NCBI RefSeq assembly: GCF_954871325.1
Contig: NC_088776.1
Location: 22,182,508 to 22,246,507, forward strand
Reading direction: 5' to 3'
Length of the DNA stretch: 64,000 nucleotides
Source: Gordionus sp. m RMFG-2023
Taxonomy: Eukaryota; Nematomorpha; Gordioida; Chordodea; Parachordodidae
Under the pieces are notes generated by a model, which was not told the origin of the DNA, ran no database searches, and saw nothing but the letters and a program-made list of their open reading frames with translations. Shown here piece by piece: positions 57,720 to 64,000 of this stretch. The translations under genes and the position numbers were made by a program. Within the stretch, counting starts at the first letter, position 1; each line of letters opens with the position of its first letter.

Positions 57720-60700
57720 TTTATAAAAATAGATCAGAAATCATTTGTTATTTATCTTTATTATTATTAATCTATCATATAGTCATTATTTCAAACTAAA
57801 GAGATTTTTAAAATTTTTATATATCAGGCCATGAAGTGAAGTGACATAAAAAAATCAATATAATATAAATATAATGTTAAATATAATAATAATTTTATAT
57901 TGTCTCTCATTTTTATTATACTTATGATTTGTATAGAAATCTTTTCGATTTTAAAGCAATTTTACAATAGAAAAAGGTGGAAAAGGTTTGAATGAATGTT
58001 AGTATGATAATAATGTATGAATGGCAATGGTGTAGAGTAAAAAAAATGATGGGTGGGAGGGGAGGGGAGGAGGCGCTATAATTATCAGAAATCTGCTTAC
58101 CCGGCCTTAAACCCTACTCAGTGCCATTATTAGCTATAAAAATTAAAATAAGATACATTTTTAAAATAAGTCGGGCCGAAAAAAATACGGGCTGGGCGGT
58201 GTAAATGGTACCTTTGTTTGTCAAGCTAACCAATAAATATATAATAATATTTTTTCAAATTATGCTTAATTCCACTAAAAACTTATAAATATATAAAATA
58301 AAATATTTGTGTTTTCCCAAGTTACCCTCACCTCCCCTCGAAATGTCTATTATTTATTTAAAGAAAATAAGTGTTTTTATAGCAAAATATAGTATCGTTT
58401 AAATATAAAGATATTTGGAACCTATATTATCAATCTTGGATTATTATCAAACAAGATGCATAATTCTAATGTAAGATAAACGAACGACTACAATAGAAAA
58501 AAAAACATGACTGCGAAATGGGCATTTAGAACCTCCCCCCCCCCCCCCACCAACCAAATATTTTAGATTTTGCATTTATGGCCATTTTCACATATTTGAA
58601 GTGATTTGTAATTTTATAAAAAAATATTGTATAAATCATAATTAATATTATATGAATTGTGCTTACTTAATTTTGTAATTTATCAATTATTTATATTTTG
58701 ATAAGGTATATTGCATATTTTTGTTTATTACCCAATTCATATTCTAATATGCTTATTCACCTTAAAAATGATGGAAAGTTTTCAAAATATGCAATTTCTG
58801 ATCGAATCTGATTAACATGCAATTTCTGATCAAAATACGCAAAAAATGGCCCTGAACAGAAGTATACTATATTAGAACTCTCTAGGGGTACGAATCAATT
58901 ACGTTATTATAGTATCCTTTTAGTTAACATACAAAGTAAGTAACCCTATAATTAAATTATTTTATATTTTAGTTATCGGTGGTGGTTGTGGGGGGGGGGG
59001 GGGGGGGGTCAAGTGATATTAATAACGTAGAGGGCTATAATATACCATATAAAGAAAAAATGAACATAAAATTCTTCATAATTTTGTTTGAATTCAGATA
59101 ACAATTAATTTTTTTGAAGTTTTCCTATGAAAATTTAAAATAATCGTGAATCTAACAGTACCTAAAGCGAATTAATATTACGAATAACAAAGTTATTAGA
59201 TTCGAAAATTTGAATCGTTACTAATAAATTTAACATATTCCTTACACAATATTTTATTTTTACTATATTTCTACATCTATAAATCATTTTTTAAATTTTA
59301 ATACTCTATTTTTTCCAGATCAAATTTTGCCTAAAATTCTAAATATGTTTAGTAAAAAAAAATCGAGTAAACCTTTTATAATTTTCATGCAAAAGAAATT
59401 TTAAAAAATATTTTTTCAATTTTGAAAGTATTTTTAAAGAATTTAATTATCGAATCGAATATTCAACGAATCAAATCGAATAAAGTTTTTATTATTCGTA
59501 CGAATACAAATAAAGGAATTATTCGATTCTAGAATGCTAATCAAATAGAAATTAATCGAATATGAATAATGCAAATATTCGATTCGTATTTTTGTAGGTT
59601 TATCTCTAACTAATGAATAATAATAATAATTAAATATTATAATAATATGTTTTTAGAATATTATCTTAACATAAAATAATTTGCACTTCGATACATAATT
59701 AAACCAATCACTCTACAATAAGAAACCCAAGATTTTTATTTTAGATGCATTCTAACATAATAGCAATTAATGTTTATTTATGGGTAATAAACTAATTATA
59801 TAATATTGTTTTCACACACCCCCCTCTTAACCACCTCTCCAAACTCTCCCTCTAGTAATAATATTATTTATCGCCGTTTACATTTAACATTTTTAATATC
59901 GAAAATCGATATTTTTTCTATTGAAAATTAATTATTATAATATAATTCCTATCTGAAATTTTTTTGTCAAAACTGTTAAAAATCTAATGGTTTATACACT
60001 TCCCAGCTCGCCATACGCCATTTGAAAATTTCTAAAATATTTTTATAAGAGCAAATAGTTTTATTATGAACAGGTCGAAATATTGTCAAGTATAAATTAT
60101 GAGATAGCGACATATTTATTACAATATATTTTAAAACACGAGAATTATATAAATAAAAAATATAGCATAAAATTATGAATCAGCTTTTAATAATTAGTAT
60201 TCAATGAAAATAACTGCATAACAAAAGAAGAATTTTATCGTAATATAACTTTAAAAATAGTTGTATAATAACTATGTATTATATCAAGACATATTAATAA
60301 ATATAAATATAGTGTAGATTGAGTTTGAAAAATAAATTCAATATAAAACACTATTATTCTTAACCTTTACTTTATCATTATGGGGAAAGAAATATAAATA
60401 AAAAGCTTTTTCTTAACCTATAAATATAGTTCTTTCAAAGATTTTAAGAATATTTCTAGTTTAGAAATTTTTAATCAAAGTTTAAAGTTTGCATTAAGGT
60501 GTTCAATAACTTTTTTTAAGATATATAAACTTAAATGGGCTATATCGGTTTATAAAAAAATGTAGTTTATGATTTCTCATTCACTAGATGAAAGTAGTAA
60601 AATGAAAAACATATTTGAAACAAACAATAATAATGTTTCAATCACAAGGAAAAAATTAGAAATAATGTATTTATCTGCATTCTTTAAAAATACTTTTTTT

Positions 60701-61255
60701 AATAATCCAAAATCACTATGCAATTATAATATTACGACTTAAAAATTCGTTTAAAAAATTGATATATATTTAAAAAATTTGATAAATAATTTAAAAATTT
60801 GAAAAATTCAATTTCATTATAAATAATTTAATAATATAAATGACCTTACTTATTATTGTCCATATAGATATAATATTATAAATATATTATATAATTTTAT
60901 TCCAAAAAAGGTATAATTTTTTTTATATTTTTTGAGATATTATTAAAATAAATTAATAATTATATTTTAGTTATTATTTTTAAAAAATGTAAAAAATATG
61001 TAAAAAAATAATAATATTGAAAAGAAGTATATTATTATGTAAATATCAATTTTTCGAGACTCGACCTAATTTATCATATTTATATTTATATCTATATTAT
61101 ACTATATATAAATTTAATAAAATTATTTTTCTATGCCCAAGTGATTCATACTTTAGTACATTGGTCCATTAAATAAAAAATTTACAATATGGTGTGATGA
61201 GTATTGAATCGAGTATAATTTAGATTATAAGCTTCTTATAAGAGAAAATCAAAAC
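57720..61255. other. Long AT-rich stretch with G/C homopolymers and small repeats
   Basis: No gene identified; the missing first TPPP exon may lie here. Contents: a GTGTAGAG...GGTGGGAGGGGAGGGG tract at 58030-58075; a decayed GGCCCGG hAT MITE at about 58085-58215 (AATCTGCTTACCCGGCC ... CGGGCTGGGCGG...GGTACC); a C14 run at 58535-58548 and a G19 run at 58990-59008, each flanked by CACCAACC or GGTGGTTG in opposite orientation; ATTCGAAT repeats at 59450-59600; C-rich 59815-59850; then almost pure A/T to 61.2 kb. Confidence 0.45.
58535..59008. repeat. Possible element bounded by C14 and G19 tracts
   Basis: CCTC(C14)CACCAACC on the left and GGTTGTG(G18) on the right are inverted. AT-rich interior with paired ATGGCCATTTT / AAAAATGGCCCT boxes (58580, 58845). 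No target duplication seen. Confidence 0.35.
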
Positions 61256-61264
61256 ATCAAACAA

Positions 61265-62450
61265 TCCAGGGCGGAAAATGTATCTTCCCAGGTAGAGCGC
61301 CTTGAGATACATCCTATCCAGGATGCGTTTTTTTAAAGATGAACCCATTTTTCAAATTCGATTGACGGGGTTAGGCTAGCTTTTTGAGGTCTTTGGCCAG
61401 ATTATTTATATTTTAAAAAGTCTTGGGTCATCATTTTTTCTGAAAAATTTTAATTGTCGTCTTTAAAAAAAATTATTTATGATGAATAATTGGAAAAATG
61501 ATCCTATGGAAGGAAATCGGTCTTATTTTTTATGTCATCTTTTAATATTCAAAAATTTAAATTTGGAATCTACCGAAACTAATAAAAAATATTATTTTCG
61601 AGGGATATTCTTATTATCTTTTTTTAAAAGGTCTTCATACATACTATTAGGTGGATATGCTAGAGATACAAAAATTTCAGGTGCAAAACATCCTTACCTA
61701 GAATATTAGAAATTAAATTCTATTTTTAATTATATGCATTCCCATCCTTCTGATAAAAATAGACAAGCCATTTAAAATCTATTTTTAGCATGAAAAAGAT
61801 GGTCGCAGGCACTATGGGGAAGTCTCCTAAGATATGCCGAAGAAGTTTCTAAATTTGACAATGTTATGCATAAGGCTATCAGAGGAGTCAGTTAAAAGAA
61901 CTTTGAGAATATTTAAATAGCATCATCTAGTAATTCCTGATCATTTACAAAACTGGTGCACAATTAAAATTGTATCTATGATACTCTGAAGAAAAAGAGG
62001 GAAACGGATGTTATCCACTTATTGTCATTGGTTATTATATGTGTAGAAATATGTATTAATTTTTTTTGATTTTATTTCTTACTTTCGGGGACTAAATTTA
62101 TTTACGTTTTTCTCACAAAATAATTATAAAATTTATCATTCATCGAAAAGTAAAAGGCTGACTCCTTCGTTTTTTTTGTTTAGAAGAAAATGTTCCTTTG
62201 AGCAAAATGTTCAGATCCTTCATAAATGGATTTCCTTTCAGATTATATCTCATCTATAATTCAACTCTTACTAAAAAAAATTTCTATATAATTGTCTCTC
62301 TATATTTCCATCATTTTTTTACTTTCATAATTGTAAGATCTAATAATCATTGTATTTTTACTAATCATTATTTTTTAAATAGAAGGTTTTTAAAAATGCA
62401 AGAATGGTTTACTCCATTTATAGTTGCTTAATGTCCCATAATATAGAATA
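61265..62450 (+). mobile_element. Possible Mutator-like (MULE) transposase relic
   Basis: A 76-codon frame (61479-61709) reads ...TNKKYYFRGIFLLSFFKRSS... and ends at a stop; past it the frame continues with YMHSHPSDKNRQAI, resembling the YxRC...HxHPxD pattern of FLYWCH/MULE fingers, but the cysteines are missing. A further frame near 62198-62300 reads SFINGFPFRLYLIYNSTL, faintly like the DGTF...F.QLY.IH box of MULE transposases. Many stops. Low certainty. Confidence 0.25.
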
Positions 62451-62454
62451 GAGT

Positions 62455-62950
62455 TATATTGTAAGCTTATATAAATGACATAAGGTTTTATCAAACTAGT
62501 CCCATATTTCAGTTATTCCCTCCCACTCAAATAATTACTTTTAATTATAAAAATTTAAACATTTAACATTTTGGACGAGGGTATAAAGCAACTGCTTCTT
62601 AAAATTTGAATGGGGGTTTCATTTTTTTTTTTACCACATCCATTATAAAATTATTTTTCAAAATATGGACAAAAATTTTGACCAAAAAATTTTTTTTATA
62701 CCCTTTGTTAACTATCACATTAGGGAACTTCGGTGAAGATGTAATTTATTTTTAAAAATTTTAGGCAAAAAGTTAAATAACGATCATTGGAGATCCTAAA
62801 GAAAATTTATATCTCAGACAAAGAATATCTCTTGATATACATAGATTACTTTTATTTCCATCCTCGTCTCCATACCTAATAAAAATAATTTCCTATTCCA
62901 CCGTTCTTTTAAAAAAATATGTTAGCTTTAAATATATATTTTTTCGGAGG
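62455..62950. other. AT-rich DNA, no gene seen
   Basis: Near 62780-62850, GATCCTAAAGAAAATTTATATCTCAGACAAAGAATATCT... reads DPKENLYLRQRISLDIHRLL, similar to EEPREGFFLRQRLSIAIHKA at the C-terminus of the 44-46 kb LINE. It is probably the 3' stub of a related dead LINE (about 62720-62900). Confidence 0.45.
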
Positions 62951-62954
62951 AACA

Positions 62955-63215
62955 AATTATTCTGGCATTTTTTATTAAGAAATGGGCGATATTTTAATTA
63001 AATGGGCAATAGAAAAAACATGATAGGTATTTTAAAATTTTGGGCAGTTGATATTTAATTTTCAATTTCATTGATTTCGGGATTATTTAAAATAAATAGG
63101 TAGGTTTAAAATAATTTGGCAGGTATTTTAAATTTTTGGTCAGTTAATAATTAATCTTCCATTTTTTTTTATTTATTTGGGGAGTTTTAATTTCTCTAGT
63201 ACCAAAATTACATCA
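62955..63215 (+). repeat. Interspersed AT-rich repeat, copy 2
   Basis: Inverted relative to 300-560 (see there). It is cut at 63216-63223 by the insertion of hAT copy C, whose duplication AGCAGAGA starts there. Confidence 0.6.
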
Positions 63216-63223
63216 AGCAGAGA

Positions 63224-64000
63224 CAGGCGCGTACGCAGGAATTTGGTCTGGGGGGGGGGGGGGGGATAATAAATTTTTTTAAGAAATATTATTGTTATTT
63301 AAAAATATCAAGCATAAATTTATTAGGACTAATAACTAGTTCTAATACACAATTTTAAATTATATATGAATTATAAAAAAATTATATATATAAACCGGCA
63401 CATAAAAAACTATAAAATAAATGTGAATTAAAAAATATAAAGTGAATATAACCACCATATGAATTACTTAAATGACCCAAAATAGAAATTTGAAATTTTT
63501 GAGCCTTTAAAATTTATATATAAAGTAAAAAAAATTTAATGTTGGGAATATAAATATTAATACAAAAGTTTCTTAGGAATAATTGTATTTTGTATTATAT
63601 TTACAATGTAAAATCCAATCTTCCTTGGGATTGAGCTAATTTTTCAATTACTCATCCTTGCTTGGCGTCAAATGCCTATAAATATTTAAAAGATCCAAAC
63701 CATTCAATCCACTTTCAGAAGCTGTACTTCTTAGGTATGTTTTCAGAGAACTGCAGGCCCGGTTTCCGGGCCGGGCCGGACCGTATTTTAATTTTTTAAA
63801 TACACCCGAGCAGGGCCCGAAATTTTTTAAAAAAAACAGCCGGACCGGGCCTGATTTTTTTTAAAAAAAATTATCCGGGCTTGGCTATATATTTTAAAAA
63901 CAAATATTTGAAATTAGCTATAAAAATCAAAAATAAATATAATTTCTTTAAAAAAAACGCAGGCTGGGCCGAAAAAAAATTTTGAAAAAAATCCCGGCCG
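63224..64000 (-). mobile_element. ZMYM1-type hAT, copy C, running off the right edge
   Basis: The terminus CAGGCGCGTACGCAGGAATTT starts at 63224, followed by a G16 run (63250-63265). It equals the right end of copies A and B, so the element is on the minus strand. The minus-strand frame at 63742-63600 has SEVQLLKV-type remains of ...KKYSTASESGLNGLDLLNIY-like sequence, the dimerisation region, with TCAAATGCCT = 'RHLTP' box. At 63744 it is interrupted by a GGCCCGG element. The other end lies outside the window. Confidence 0.82.
63744..64000. mobile_element. GGCCCGG-repeat MITE nested in hAT copy C, cut by window edge
   Basis: It begins CAGAGAACTGCAGGCCCGG, the same terminus as 26735-27093, with the same alternating GGCCCGG and T/A tracts. 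It lies at the same position of the hAT transposase sequence as in copy A (just before AAAACATACC on the coding strand). Confidence 0.75.

Overview
This is a eukaryotic nuclear window, very A+T-rich (roughly three quarters by eye), with spliced genes, long introns and dense dead transposons. The three recognisable host genes are ARPC3, glycogenin and a p25-alpha/TPPP protein. The animal-type glycogenin core and the ZMYM1-type hAT transposons point to an invertebrate animal. The genes are divergent and the genome is AT-rich, as in some cnidarians (including myxozoans), flatworms and other fast-evolving lineages. I cannot fix the species.

Layout. 1-0.9 kb: edge of a zinc-finger transposase fragment (- strand) and old repeats. 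1.24-6.40 kb: the last three exons of ARPC3 (+); its N-terminal half lies off the left edge, and its last intron holds a dead LINE. 6.4-20.1 kb: intergenic, mostly layered hAT elements and MITEs, plus one unassigned but well-formed minus-strand exon at 18578-18722. 20.16-39.57 kb: glycogenin (+) in eight exons. Its fourth intron is 13.4 kb and is packed with hAT elements, several still flanked by 8-bp target duplications and some nested. 40.7-42.1 kb: a long open frame of unknown function that may be an alternative 3' exon or a separate gene. 44.0-46.2 kb: an almost undecayed LINE with reverse transcriptase and restriction-like endonuclease, much richer in C than its surroundings. 50.16-55.64 kb: a 5.5 kb hAT-type element with huge inverted arms made of tandem units, each carrying the palindrome TGACAATTGTCA, flanked by a perfect 8-bp duplication. 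56.78-57.70 kb: three 3' exons of TPPP (-). 57.7-64 kb: AT-rich sequence, a possible MULE relic, and the start of another hAT that carries the same nested insertion seen at 26.7 kb.

The host genes are not an operon or pathway. ARPC3 is an Arp2/3 actin-nucleator subunit, glycogenin primes glycogen, and TPPP binds microtubules. What unites the window is the mobile DNA: at least eight hAT families, many with G/C-rich terminal or subterminal repeats that stand out as islands in the AT-rich background. I saw no tRNA, rRNA, CRISPR array, retrovirus-like or Polinton-like element.
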